From positions 152,626 through 216,625 of the forward strand of contig CAWCIP010000001.1 of NCBI GenBank assembly GCA_963795665.1: a stretch of DNA of 64,000 bases, given 5' to 3'. A program made the translations under genes and the position numbers. The notes below the pieces were generated by a model. It saw only the letters and a program-made list of their open reading frames with translations, had not been told where the DNA came from and did not search any database. The DNA is from DASUPK01 sp963795665 (GTDB lineage Bacteria; Actinomycetota; Thermoleophilia; Solirubrobacterales; 70-9). Shown piece by piece: positions 27,761 through 36,848 of this stretch; position 1 is the stretch's first letter; every line of letters begins with the position of its first letter.

Positions 27761-28975
27761 TTGTCAGGTTTTCTGACACTTAGCCTTGAGCAGCCGACCG
27801 AGTGGACCGACGAGAGGCGGGATCAGTTCCTGCGCTCTCACGTCGAGCAGATCTACGACGAGCTCACCGACGGGATGTCGCGGGCGCTTCGCGACGACCA
27901 GCTGCTCGCCGTCGCAGCGGAGCGCTATCCCGGCCTGGTCCCGAGCGCGGCCGAGATGGCCGCGGAGGGCGAGCGCAAGCTGGCGGACAAGGAGGGCCTC
28001 GAGATCGCCCAGGGGCTCTTCATCTCCCACGTCCTCGCCTCTCCCCGCGCCGGCTCTCATCTGGTCTGGGCGATGCTGCGTCCCACCGACGAGGCGCTGG
28101 ACCGCATCGACGACTTCCGGGCCACCGGCCTCGCCGACCTGGGCACGGTCGAGGTGCGGCGAGAGGGGAGCGTCGGCCACCTCGAGCTCCGCAACCCGCG
28201 CCACCTGAACGCCGAGGACGACAACACGCTCTGGGCCACCGAGTGCGCCGTCGACCTGATCCTGCTCGATCCGGAGATCGAGGTCGGCGTGATGCGGGGC
28301 GGCGTCGTCGAACACCCCCGATATGAGGGATCGCGCATCTTCGGCTCCGGCCTCAACCTGACGAGGCTCTATCTCGGCCAGCTCCCCTTCTTGTTCTTCA
28401 TCACCCGTGACCTCGGCTACGTCAACAAGATCTACCGAGGGCTCTCAGGCCCCGAGCACCGCCCGGGAGCGCCAGAGGAGACGACCGAGAAGCTCTGGGT
28501 CGCTGCCGCCGAGGTCTACGCGATCGGCGGCGCCTGCCAGCTGCTCCACGTCATGGACCACGTGATCGCCGCGCGCGGCTGCCGGCTCTTCCTGCCGGCG
28601 CGCAAGGAGGGGATCATCCCGGGCGCCTCCCCCCTCCGGCTGCCGCGCTCGGTCGGCGACCGGCTGGCTCGGCAGGCGATCATCTCGGGCCGCGAATTCG
28701 AGGCGGGCGTCCCGCCGGCGGAGCTGCTCTGCGACGAGGTCGTCGAGCCCGACGCCGTCGACGACGCGATCGACGCCCGCACCGAGGCGCTGACCAGCTC
28801 GGGCCTGATCAACGCGGCGGCCAACCGGCGGGCGCTCCGGGTCGGCGAGGAGCCGCTCGACGTCTTCCGGCAGTACATGGCGACCTTCTCCAGGGAACAG
28901 GCCTACTGTCACCTGAGCCCGGCGCTGGTCCAAAATCTCGAGGAGCACTGGAATGCGCACCGGCGCAGCGTCTGA
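27761..28975 (+). CDS. DpgC-family cofactor-independent arylacetyl-CoA dioxygenase (crotonase superfamily)
   Basis: 404 residues from TTG 27761. It matches (3,5-dihydroxyphenyl)acetyl-CoA 1,2-dioxygenase: a helical N-terminal domain (YDELTDGMSRALRDDQLL, ERKLADKEGLEIAQGLF) followed by a crotonase core with LNAEDDNTLWATECAVDLIL, GVMRGGVVEHPRYEGSRIF and EVYAIGGACQLLHVMDHV. The family uses O2 without metal or cofactor to turn an arylacetyl-CoA into an arylglyoxylate plus CoA. The start is uncertain: TTG lies against the operator and the next ATG (about 27872) would remove conserved helix. It overlaps the arylacetate-CoA ligase by 23 bases, which fits a pathway link. No dpgA, B or D is present, so a catabolic role is more likely than dihydroxyphenylglycine synthesis. 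Confidence 0.8.
   Translation: MSGFLTLSLEQPTEWTDERRDQFLRSHVEQIYDELTDGMSRALRDDQLLAVAAERYPGLVPSAAEMAAEGERKLADKEGLEIAQGLFISHVLASPRAGSHLVWAMLRPTDEALDRIDDFRATGLADLGTVEVRREGSVGHLELRNPRHLNAEDDNTLWATECAVDLILLDPEIEVGVMRGGVVEHPRYEGSRIFGSGLNLTRLYLGQLPFLFFITRDLGYVNKIYRGLSGPEHRPGAPEETTEKLWVAAAEVYAIGGACQLLHVMDHVIAARGCRLFLPARKEGIIPGASPLRLPRSVGDRLARQAIISGREFEAGVPPAELLCDEVVEPDAVDDAIDARTEALTSSGLINAAANRRALRVGEEPLDVFRQYMATFSREQAYCHLSPALVQNLEEHWNAHRRSV
27762..27778. promoter_or_regulatory. Palindromic operator TGTCAG-N5-CTGACA between divergent genes
   Basis: TGTCAGGTTTTCTGACA is a perfect 6-base inverted repeat with a 5-base spacer, in the narrow divergent region between aacS and the DpgC-family gene. The shape suits a TetR-type or similar dimeric regulator. 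It differs from the TGTATACA sites, so this block is probably controlled separately. No TetR gene is in the window. Confidence 0.6.
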
Positions 28976-30270
28976 GCAGGGGATCTGGGACCCGATCGAG
29001 GCGGAACCGCGTGAGCGGCTCCGCGAGCTCCAGCTGGAGCGCCTGCGCGCGACGGTCGCGCGGACCATTGAGGGTCAGCCGCCCTTCGCCTCCCGCCTTG
29101 CGGACGCGGGCATCGGCGATGCGCGAGAGATCCGGTCCATCGACGACCTCGCCCGGCTGCCGTTCAGTCGCAAGTCGGACCTGCGCGAGAACTACCCGTT
29201 CGGCCTGCTCGCCGTGCCGCGCGAGCGGGTGGTCCGCGTCCACGCCTCCAGCGGCTCGCACGGCAAGCCGACGGTGGTCGGCTACACCCGCGCCGACCTC
29301 GAGGCGTGGACCGAAGTGATGGCCCGCTGCATGACGATGGCCGGGGTCCGCCCCGGGATGGTCGTCCACAACGCCAACGGCTATGGCCTCTTCACCGGCG
29401 GCCTCGGCTTCCACTATGGCGGCGAGCGAATCGGCGCCACAGTCGTCCCGGCCTCGGGCGGCTTCACGGCCCGCCAGGCGATGCTGCTCGCCGACCTGGG
29501 CGGGCAGGCCCTCTGCGCCACACCCTCCTACGCCCTGGTGATCGCGCAGGCGATTCGGGATGCGGGGGTCGACCCCGGCGACCTCGCCCTGGAGATCGGG
29601 CTGTTCGGCGGCGAGCCCTGGACGGATGAGATGCGCCGCCAGCTCGACGCGCGAGCTGGGCATCCAGGCGGTCAGCTTCTACGGCCTCTCCGAGATGTGC
29701 GGGCCCGGCGTCGCCGCGGAGTGCCTCGAAGCGCGCGACGGGCTGCACGTCCAGGAGGACCACTTCCTGGCCGAGGTCGTCGACCCCGAGAGCGGCGAGC
29801 CGCTGCCCGAGGGGACCGAGGGCGAGCTCGTCTTCACCGCCCTCGCCAAGGAGGCCCAGCCGCTGATCCGCTACCGGACCGGCGACATCGGCTCGATCGG
29901 CACCGAGCCCTGCGCCTGCGGCCGCACGATGGCCCGGATCACGGGCCTGCGCGGCCGGCTCGACGACATGCTGATCGTCCGCGGGGTCAACCTCTTCCCC
30001 TCGCACGTCGAGACGCTGCTGCTCGGGGTCGAGGAGGTCGGCCCCCACTACCGCCTGATCGTCGAGCGCTCGGGCGAGATGGACGAGGTGAGCGTCGAAT
30101 GCGAGCCCGCCTCCGCAGAGATCGATCGCGATGCGCTCACGGAGCGCCTCGAGGTTCTCCTCCGCGACCACACTGGAATCCGGATCCCCATATCAGTGGT
30201 CGAGCCCGGCGCCGTCCCCCGCAGCGATGGCAAGGCCGTGCGAGTGGTGGACAGGCGCCGGGCTCGGTAG
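28953..30270 (+). CDS. paaK: Phenylacetate-CoA ligase-type enzyme, frameshifted
   Basis: About 438 residues after correction. The first frame has the N-terminal ERLRELQLERLRATV, LPFSRKSDLRENYPFG and the phosphate loop HASSGSHGKPTVVGY (usual form SSGTTGKPT). It breaks near 29648-29655, within a GCGCG run after RRQLDA. The rest continues in the next frame: VSFYGLSEMCGPGVA, LIRYRTGDIG, GRLDDMLIVRGVNLFPSHVE and the C-terminal PRSDGKAVRVVDRR. The span fits one extra base. It would activate an arylacetate with CoA, supplying the substrate of the DpgC-family dioxygenase just upstream. GAGGAG precedes ATG 28953. Confidence 0.85.
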
Positions 30271-30278
30271 CGGTCGGT

Positions 30279-30671
30279 TCAACCCGCCCGCACTGTGCTC
30301 ACGGTGACCGGCCGACCCTCCTCCCGCCACGCCTTCAACCCCCCTTCCAGGTGGGCCACGTCGCGGTAGCCGAGCTCCTGGAGCACGGCCGCCCCGAGCG
30401 CCGATCGCGAGCCGGCGGCGCAGTAGACGATCACCCGCCGGCTGCGGTTGAACGCGTCGAGGTGGTATGGCGTGCTGGGATCCGCATGGAACTCGAGCAT
30501 TCCGCGTGGGGCGAGGATCGCCCCTGGGATGATCCCGTCAGCCGTCTCCTCGGGCTCCCGCAGGTCGACCAGCAGCGCGTCTCCCCGGTCGACCTCCTCG
30601 GCCACTTCGGCGGGCTGCAGGTTCTCGACGCCTGCCTTCGCGGCCGCGACCAGCTCCTTCACGCCTGTCAT
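30279..30671 (-). CDS. Rhodanese-like domain protein
   Basis: A 130-residue single rhodanese domain. The active-site loop is VYCAAGSRSALGAAVL, with Cys near residue 84; DLREPEETADGIIPGAI and HLEGGLKAWREEGRPV are hallmark segments. It transfers sulfane sulfur or acts as a persulfide carrier. It is convergent with the ligase gene, 8 bases apart, and apparently monocistronic. No direct tie to the aromatic genes is visible. Confidence 0.87.
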   Translation of the reverse strand: MTGVKELVAAAKAGVENLQPAEVAEEVDRGDALLVDLREPEETADGIIPGAILAPRGMLEFHADPSTPYHLDAFNRSRRVIVYCAAGSRSALGAAVLQELGYRDVAHLEGGLKAWREEGRPVTVSTVRAG

Positions 30672-30772
30672 TTGGTCCTCCTCTCGACGATGTCGTGGAG
30701 GAGCCTGACCGAGAGGCGTTCCCGAAACGTTCCTTCCCGCAGCTGCGGGCGGGCACGATTGCGTTTTCGGAG

Positions 30773-33700
30773 TCAGGCGCCGGTCGCGAGGACGGCGCAG
30801 CGAGCCGCGTCGAGCGGCTGTCCGGCAACCCGGAATCCGGTCGCCGCCGCCTCAAAGTGTGCGCGCGCGTCGTCAGAACTCCCGCCCGCCCGCGCCAGGT
30901 GACCCTTGACCTCCTCCACCTCGGCCCTCTTGCCTGGTAGCGGCAGGATCGCCATAGCCAGCGACTCGGCCGTATCCGCGTGGACCCGGGCGCGCTCGAG
31001 CTCACCTGCCCGCGCCGCCGCGATCGCCGCCGGGACCGCCAGCGCGATCCTGCATGTCGGGCAGGTCTCGGCCGGACCCCGGATCGCGGCCTCCGCCTCG
31101 TCGAGCGCAGCGCCCACCGCAACAGGGTCGTGACCGCAGCTGAGCAGCTTCGACCCGTAGATCCGGTCCAGGAGGTGCTGCTCGAGGCTCGACTCCCGCG
31201 CGGCCGCCAGCGCCTCATCGGCCAGCTCCGCGGCCCGCTCGAGCTGGCCGCGATGGACCTCCACCTGGGCGCGCTGCTGCAGGGCCAGCGCCTCCCCGGC
31301 CGGTGCGCCGATCTTGTGGTGGAGGCGAGCGGCAGCGTCCAGGTCCGTCTCGGCGGGACCCAGGCTGCCGGAAAGGAGCTCGGCCATGCCGCGCAGGGTG
31401 ACGGCGAAGCCCCGTCCCCGTGCCGCTCCACGCCGCTCAGCCTCCGCGGCGAGCAAGTCGGCGAACTCGATTACCTCGGCATATGGCAGGGCACCGTGGA
31501 GCATCCGCTCGCTCGCACAGAGATAGCCGTCGAAGACGCGGATCGCCAGTTCGGGCACCGCACCGGTTGCGGCCACATCCGCGCGCAGGCTCTCGCGAAG
31601 CTCACCGCGCGCGTGGGCGGCCAGCGATCGCGCCCAGGAGGCCTCGGCGACGGCTCCCGGATCGCCGAGTTCGAGCGCGAGACCGTGCATCTCCTCAGCC
31701 TTGGTTGCGGCGAGCTCAGGGTCGCCGAATCCGACCGCGGCCGCGCCCGCGAGCGTCAGCGCCTCTGCCAGCCGGCCGGAGGTGGTGGCGGGCGAGGCGT
31801 CCGAGAGCGTCAGCAGCGCCCGCTCGGGGTCGCCGGCCTTGAGGCGGGCCAGAGCCTCCTTCGCGCGTATCTCGCTCGACAGCGGCTCCGCGGCGGCGGC
31901 CGCTGCCGCGGCGTAGGCGGCGGGCGCACGGTCGTCGCCCTGCGCCTCGAGCGCCTCCGCTCGTAGGGAGAGTGCCTCGACGTGGCCGGGGCTGTGCGCG
32001 AGCAACGGATCGAGCTGGCGCAACGCGTCGGCGAACGCCCCTGCCTCCGAGGCTTCCCGCGCCGCGGCGAGCTGCCACTCGATCGCCTCGTCCGGACGCT
32101 CGCCGCCCATCCAGTGGCGAGCGACCTGCGGCGCCGGCGCGCCGGCGCCGGCGAGCCGCCGCGCCGCATCGCGGTGAATCGAGATCCGCCGATGCTGGGG
32201 AAGACTCTCCACCAGCGCTTGGCGGACGATCTCGTGACGGAAGCTGTACCGGGGGCCCGCCACGGTGAGAACCCCCGCGTCGAGGGCGCGATCGAGAAGC
32301 TCGAACGCGTCGGCCTCCGACAGTCCAGTGAGCGCGAGCACACCCCCAAGGTCGAGATCGTCGCCAGCCACCGCGAGTCGGGAGAGCATCGACACCGTGC
32401 CGCGATCCAGGTCCAGGAAGCGCACCTGGATCGCACCCCAGGCATCGGCGCCAACCTCCAGAGGGGCGCGCGCCGGCGCCTCTCGGGAGAGCTCGAGAAT
32501 GAAGAAGGGATTGCCACGCCCCAGCCGGACGATCGCATCGATCGCCTCGTCGTCGAGGGCCCTGGAAGCCCCGACGGCGGCGAGCGCTCGGGCGTCCGCG
32601 GCCTCGAGGGGCCCTAGATTGATTTCGACCGCGCCGCCGCGGCGGGCGAGCGCCGCCGCAGCGCTTCGCAAGGTCTCGCGGGCGGCCTCGGCTCGATAGG
32701 CGAGGATCGCGACGAGCCGGTCGCTCGGGCCGCTGGCCAGCTGGCAGAGGACGTCGATGGTGGCGTCGTCGACCGTGTGGGCATCGTCCACCACCAGCGC
32801 GAGCCCCTTCCCCGTGGCCAGCGCATGAGCGGCGAGAAGCCGCTGGAAGGCTCCGATCACCTTGTGGCGGGTGAGCGGCTCGTCGAGCCGCGGCGCCGGG
32901 ATCGCCATCGAGGTGAGCGCCGCCAGGACCGAGCGGGCATGATCGCCGAGACCTGCGGGAAGCTCGGGCAGTCGACCGACGATCTCCTCCACGGCGGCGA
33001 CGATCGGCTCGTAGGGGTCCCTCCACCGGGCGCCCGTAACACTGACCGTTGCCCAGCCCGCCTCCTCCGCCTCTTCCACTAAGCGCCGGCAGAAGGCGGA
33101 CTTGCCGATGCCCGGTGAGCCACGGACCAACACCGCGCCCAGCCGCGAACAGCCCGCGTCGCGCAGGGCCGCTGCCGCCCTGGCGAGCTCGATCTGGCGA
33201 TCGAGGAAGGCCGGCTCGATCGCTCCCAGCCCGGCGACAGTCTCGGCGTAGAGCTCGGAAGCCTCACGACTCGGGCCGACGCCCAGCTCGGACGCGAGGG
33301 TGGTGCGAAGCCGCCCGTACCAGCGGATCGCGTCATGACGGCGATCGCCGGCGAGTGCCTCCCGGATCAGCTCCAGGTACGCCTGTTCCTCGGTCGGCTC
33401 CAGCTCGACGAGCCGCTCCCAGCGGCCGCTCCTGCGCAGCAGCTCGGCCAGCAGCGCACGAAGCCGCCTGCGCGGCTCCTGCGTCCACTCCTCGTAAGTC
33501 AGCCCGGGAAGCAGCTCCCCGCCGTAGGTCTCGGCGGTCTCGGCGCAAGCGCCGGGGTCGCCGTGGCGCAGCGCGTCGCGGGCGCGGTGCTCGAATCGCT
33601 CGGCGTCGACCTCGAGCTGACGCGAGGGGAACAGCGCCACCGATCCGGCCCGCAGCACCACGGCATCGGCCGCAGACAGCGCCTTGCGCGCATGGTGGGC

Positions 33701-33946
33701 GGCCTTGCGAAGGTTCGCCGCGCCGGCCTCGGGATCGAGATGCGGCCAGAGCGCCTCGATCGCCTGCTCACGCGGCAGCCGGTGTCCCTCGGCCAGGGCG
33801 AGCAGCTGGACGAGCTCCATTGAACGTCGGCCGGGCCAGCGCTCCTCCTCGATCGGCTCGTCTCCTATGAAGGCGCAGAACGAACCGAGCAACTGGATGC
33901 GCGGCCGAAGCCCGCGAGCGTGCTGAGCAGCCTCCACTGTCACCAT
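30773..33946 (-). CDS. AfsR/SARP-type regulator: BTAD domain, AAA ATPase and TPR-like region
   Basis: A 1057-residue protein. Residues about 15-100 look like the winged-helix output domain (IQLLGSF, LALAEGHRLPREQAIEALWP), 100-245 the bacterial transcriptional activator domain (LELIREALAGDRRHDAIRWY). An ATPase domain follows, with Walker A VRGSPGIGKSAF near residue 273 and Walker B ALVVDDAHTVDD, and a long Ala-rich TPR-like helical tail. This matches AfsR/LuxR-like signal-responsive activators. It has no partner on its strand; the LysR gene lies 66 bases upstream. Targets are unknown. The 101-base region downstream (30672-30772) holds a CCCGCAGCTGCGGG hairpin without a T-tract. Confidence 0.8.
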   Translation of the reverse strand: MVTVEAAQHARGLRPRIQLLGSFCAFIGDEPIEEERWPGRRSMELVQLLALAEGHRLPREQAIEALWPHLDPEAGAANLRKAAHHARKALSAADAVVLRAGSVALFPSRQLEVDAERFEHRARDALRHGDPGACAETAETYGGELLPGLTYEEWTQEPRRRLRALLAELLRRSGRWERLVELEPTEEQAYLELIREALAGDRRHDAIRWYGRLRTTLASELGVGPSREASELYAETVAGLGAIEPAFLDRQIELARAAAALRDAGCSRLGAVLVRGSPGIGKSAFCRRLVEEAEEAGWATVSVTGARWRDPYEPIVAAVEEIVGRLPELPAGLGDHARSVLAALTSMAIPAPRLDEPLTRHKVIGAFQRLLAAHALATGKGLALVVDDAHTVDDATIDVLCQLASGPSDRLVAILAYRAEAARETLRSAAAALARRGGAVEINLGPLEAADARALAAVGASRALDDEAIDAIVRLGRGNPFFILELSREAPARAPLEVGADAWGAIQVRFLDLDRGTVSMLSRLAVAGDDLDLGGVLALTGLSEADAFELLDRALDAGVLTVAGPRYSFRHEIVRQALVESLPQHRRISIHRDAARRLAGAGAPAPQVARHWMGGERPDEAIEWQLAAAREASEAGAFADALRQLDPLLAHSPGHVEALSLRAEALEAQGDDRAPAAYAAAAAAAAEPLSSEIRAKEALARLKAGDPERALLTLSDASPATTSGRLAEALTLAGAAAVGFGDPELAATKAEEMHGLALELGDPGAVAEASWARSLAAHARGELRESLRADVAATGAVPELAIRVFDGYLCASERMLHGALPYAEVIEFADLLAAEAERRGAARGRGFAVTLRGMAELLSGSLGPAETDLDAAARLHHKIGAPAGEALALQQRAQVEVHRGQLERAAELADEALAAARESSLEQHLLDRIYGSKLLSCGHDPVAVGAALDEAEAAIRGPAETCPTCRIALAVPAAIAAARAGELERARVHADTAESLAMAILPLPGKRAEVEEVKGHLARAGGSSDDARAHFEAAATGFRVAGQPLDAARCAVLATGA

Positions 33947-34012
33947 CGAGCCTAGCCCCTCGCGTCAACCGCATCAGCCTGCAGCCAACGCCCGGTCCGG
34001 CGGGGAGGGACG

Positions 34013-34906
34013 CTAAGCGGCCGCGGCGCCGCTGCTCTCGGCGACTTCCCGCAGCCGCTGAAGCGTGGGCAGCGTGTCGCCCCGGCGCCAGGCGAGGGCG
34101 ATCCCCATGGTCGGCTCTGGGGATGCGAAGCGGCGGTAGACGGCCCCTGGGATGCGCAGGCTGCGTGAGCGCTCGAGCATGATGAAGGAGATCCCCGCCC
34201 CCTCGGCGACCGCAGAGACGATCCGCTCCTCCTCGGGCTCGGTGCGGTCGATCGGCCGCCAGGGCGGATCGCCATAGACCTCACGGCGCACCTCCCGCCA
34301 TGCGCCGGGCCCGTGGCTCTCGGGCCACCAGACGAGCGGCTCGTCCCGGAGGTCCTCGGGGCGCACCGTCGTCCGCTTCGCCAGCGGATGGTCCTTGGGC
34401 AGCACGCAGACCATCGGCTCCCTGCCCAGGACCAGCTCCTCGAGTGCGGGCTGCTCGAGTGGGGGACGGACGAAGCCCACGTCGATGTCCCCCTCCAGCA
34501 GCTGCTCGACGTGGAGCATGGTGTTGCCGACGCTGAGCTGAAGCTCGACGTCGGGGTACCGCTTGCGGAACTCGGCGACGATCGCGCCGGCGATCCCTCC
34601 GGTCAGCGACCGGGTCAGGCTGAGGCGCAGGCGGCCCCGCTCGCCCGCCCCGGCCGACCGCGCCTGCTCGGCGGCCTGGTCCGCCCGGGCGAGCAGCTCA
34701 CGGGCATCGGGGAGCAGCGCCTCTCCGGCGGCCGTGAGGGCGGCGCCCCGGCGGTTGCGCTGGAAGAGCTGGACCCCGAGCTCCGCCTCCAGCGTGCGGA
34801 TCTGCTGGCTGACGCTCGGCTGCGCCAGGTGGAGCCGCTCGGCGGCGCGGCGAAAGTGGAGCTCCTCGGCGACGGCGACGAAGGATGAGAGCTGCCGCAA
34901 CTCCAT
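34013..34906 (-). CDS. LysR family transcriptional regulator
   Basis: A 297-residue LysR protein: MELRQLSSFVAVAEELHFRRAA, then LAQPSVSQQIRTLEAELGVQLFQR (helix-turn-helix), and a periplasmic-binding-like effector domain (VGFVRPPLEQPALEELVLG). The effector domain resembles CatR/BenM-like aromatic-responsive members. ATG 34906 is chosen because the helix-turn-helix must start there; the longer reading to 34999 is not LysR-like. It is divergent from the HpeH-like gene at 35013, so it very likely controls that operon. Confidence 0.88.
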   Translation of the reverse strand: MELRQLSSFVAVAEELHFRRAAERLHLAQPSVSQQIRTLEAELGVQLFQRNRRGAALTAAGEALLPDARELLARADQAAEQARSAGAGERGRLRLSLTRSLTGGIAGAIVAEFRKRYPDVELQLSVGNTMLHVEQLLEGDIDVGFVRPPLEQPALEELVLGREPMVCVLPKDHPLAKRTTVRPEDLRDEPLVWWPESHGPGAWREVRREVYGDPPWRPIDRTEPEEERIVSAVAEGAGISFIMLERSRSLRIPGAVYRRFASPEPTMGIALAWRRGDTLPTLQRLREVAESSGAAAA

Positions 34907-34917
34907 CCGGCCATGAT

Positions 34918-34928
34918 AGGCGTCGCCT
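34918..34928. promoter_or_regulatory. Small inverted repeat in the LysR/HpeH-like divergent region
   Basis: AGGCGTCGCCT is a perfect 5-base inverted repeat with a one-base centre, 12 bases upstream of the LysR start, inside the 106-base divergent region 34907-35012. LysR proteins bind such dyads next to their own genes. A further AGGCGC follows near 34934. Support is limited to position and symmetry. Confidence 0.3.
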
Positions 34929-35012
34929 TTCACAGGCGCTGGGATCGAGTCTTGATCGGACTCCCGCTCGACCGTAACGTCGGTGTCACGGAGAGCCACG
35001 GAGGAGGTTGAG

Positions 35013-36848
35013 ATGTCAGCTGCTGCCGAGACCGGGATCCAGGGTTTCCTGAGCCCCTTCGAGGTGCCCGAGCCCGACGGGCTCGAGGGCTGGGAGTCGA
35101 TGTTCCCCTACTACGCGCTGTTCAGCGACGAGCGCCGCGCGAGCGAGGAGGCCCGCGGCTGGTTCCGGGACGGCATGCACTTCCCGGAGCCGATGTTCCC
35201 CTTCGACTTCGTCACCGCGGACTCCCCCTACCTCTCCCTCGGCCAGGCCAACTCCCGGATCTTCCTGGTGCCCCCCGCGCTCGGCATCGACCACCGCGTG
35301 CTCTACGGCTGGGTCTACATGAGCGCCAACCCGGTCACCGACGAGGCGGAGATCGGGCGACGCGCGCAGGAGTTCGAGAAGCGCGCCGGCTTCTACTTCC
35401 AGAACTGGGACGAGCTCTACGGCCGCTGGCAGCAGAAGGTCGAGGAGGAGATCCGGGGGATGGAGACCCTCGAGGTCCCGGACCTGCCGGAGGTGGAGGA
35501 CGAGGCCGTCGTCACCGAGGCGCGGGGGCTGGGGTCGAGCCACTGGCTGCTCGTCGCGTACAACAGGCTGCTCGAGAGCGTGGACCGAATCTGGCAGTAC
35601 CACTTCGAGTTCCTGAACCTGGGATACGCCGCGTATCTCGTCTTCTACGAGCTCTGCAAGCGCTCGTTCCCCGACATCTCCGACCAGACGATCGCGACGA
35701 TGGTCTCCGGGATCGACGTTGTCCTCTTCCGTCCCGACGAGGAGCTCAAGCGCCTCGCGGAGCGCGCTGTCGAGGACGGGGTCGCCGACGCCGTCAGGTC
35801 GGCTTCCGACGAGGAGTCGCTACGCGCCGCCCTCTCCGGCAGCGCCGAGGGTGAGGCATGGCTCTCCGATTGGGACGCGACCAAGTCGCCCTGGTTCAAC
35901 TACTCGAACGGCAACGGCTTCTACCACCACCATCGCTCCTGGGTCGACGATCCCGCCATCCCGATCGCGGGCGTCCGCTCCTACATCGAGCGCCTGCAGG
36001 CGGGCGAGGAGATCGCGCGACCCCTCGATGCGGTGACGGCGGAGCGTGACCGCGTCGCCTCCGAGTACCGGGACCTGCTCCCCGACGACGAGGCCCGCGA
36101 GGCGTTCGACCAGGCCCTCGGCCTCTCGCGCACCGTCTTCCCCTACGTGGAGAGCCACAACTTCTACGTCGAGCACTGGTACCACACCGTCTTCTGGAAC
36201 AAGGTCCGGGAGTTCGGCGAGCTGTTCGCGCGGAACGAGTTCCTGGAGGACGCGGAGGACATCTTCTACCTCCAGCGCCACGAGGTCTCGGACGCGCTCG
36301 TCGACCTGAGGCTCGCCTGGGCGGCGGGCTCGGTCGGGCGTGGCCCGGGCTACTGGCCGCCGATCGTCACCGAGCGCAAGCGGATCATGGAGGCGATGCG
36401 CGCCTGGTCGCCGCCGCCCGCACTGGGGGCGGTGCCCGAGGCGATCACCGAGCCGCTCACGATCATGCTCTGGGGCATCACGACCGAGCGGGTACAGGAG
36501 TGGGCCGCCGCGGAGGGCAACGGCGGCGGATCGCTGAGCGGGTTCGCCGGCTCGCCAGGGGTGGTCGAAGGCACGGCCCGCGTGATCCTCGACGTGCGCG
36601 ACATCGGCGACCTGGAGGACGGAGAGATCCTGGTCGCGCCGGTGACCTCGCCGAGCTGGACGCCGGTGTTCGGAAAGGTCGCCGCGGCGGTCTCCGACAT
36701 CGGCGGGATCATGTCCCACGCCGCGATCGTCGCCCGCGAGTACGGGATGCCGGCGGTGGTCGGCACCGGCAGCGCCACCGCGCGCATCAAGACCGGGGAC
36801 CGGATCCGCGTCGACGGCGGCGAGGGCGTCGTCACCATCGTCTCTTGA
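35013..36848 (+). CDS. HpeH-like PEP-synthase-type phosphotransferase subunit (phospho-His swivel domain), copy 2
   Basis: A 611-residue protein without an ATP-grasp domain. Residues 1 to about 500 form a tryptophan-rich domain shared with the gene at 46249 (LEGWESMFPYYALFSDERR, SANPVTDEAEI, AGFYFQNWDELYGRW, HFEFLNLGYAAYL). The C-terminal 100 residues are the PEP-utiliser swivel domain with the phospho-accepting His in GGIMSHAAIVAREYG. This layout fits subunits of aryl-hydroxyl dikinases (phenylphosphate synthase, HpeH/AcvA type). No ATP-binding partner lies next to it, so it would have to borrow the one at 45258. ATG 35013 follows GGAGGAGG. It is coupled to an FAD oxidoreductase. Confidence 0.72.
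   Translation: MSAAAETGIQGFLSPFEVPEPDGLEGWESMFPYYALFSDERRASEEARGWFRDGMHFPEPMFPFDFVTADSPYLSLGQANSRIFLVPPALGIDHRVLYGWVYMSANPVTDEAEIGRRAQEFEKRAGFYFQNWDELYGRWQQKVEEEIRGMETLEVPDLPEVEDEAVVTEARGLGSSHWLLVAYNRLLESVDRIWQYHFEFLNLGYAAYLVFYELCKRSFPDISDQTIATMVSGIDVVLFRPDEELKRLAERAVEDGVADAVRSASDEESLRAALSGSAEGEAWLSDWDATKSPWFNYSNGNGFYHHHRSWVDDPAIPIAGVRSYIERLQAGEEIARPLDAVTAERDRVASEYRDLLPDDEAREAFDQALGLSRTVFPYVESHNFYVEHWYHTVFWNKVREFGELFARNEFLEDAEDIFYLQRHEVSDALVDLRLAWAAGSVGRGPGYWPPIVTERKRIMEAMRAWSPPPALGAVPEAITEPLTIMLWGITTERVQEWAAAEGNGGGSLSGFAGSPGVVEGTARVILDVRDIGDLEDGEILVAPVTSPSWTPVFGKVAAAVSDIGGIMSHAAIVAREYGMPAVVGTGSATARIKTGDRIRVDGGEGVVTIVS

Noticed and set aside
30736..30749. CCCGCAGCTGCGGG hairpin as a terminator of the SARP gene
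   Set aside because: The palindrome is perfect, but no T-tract follows on the relevant strand.
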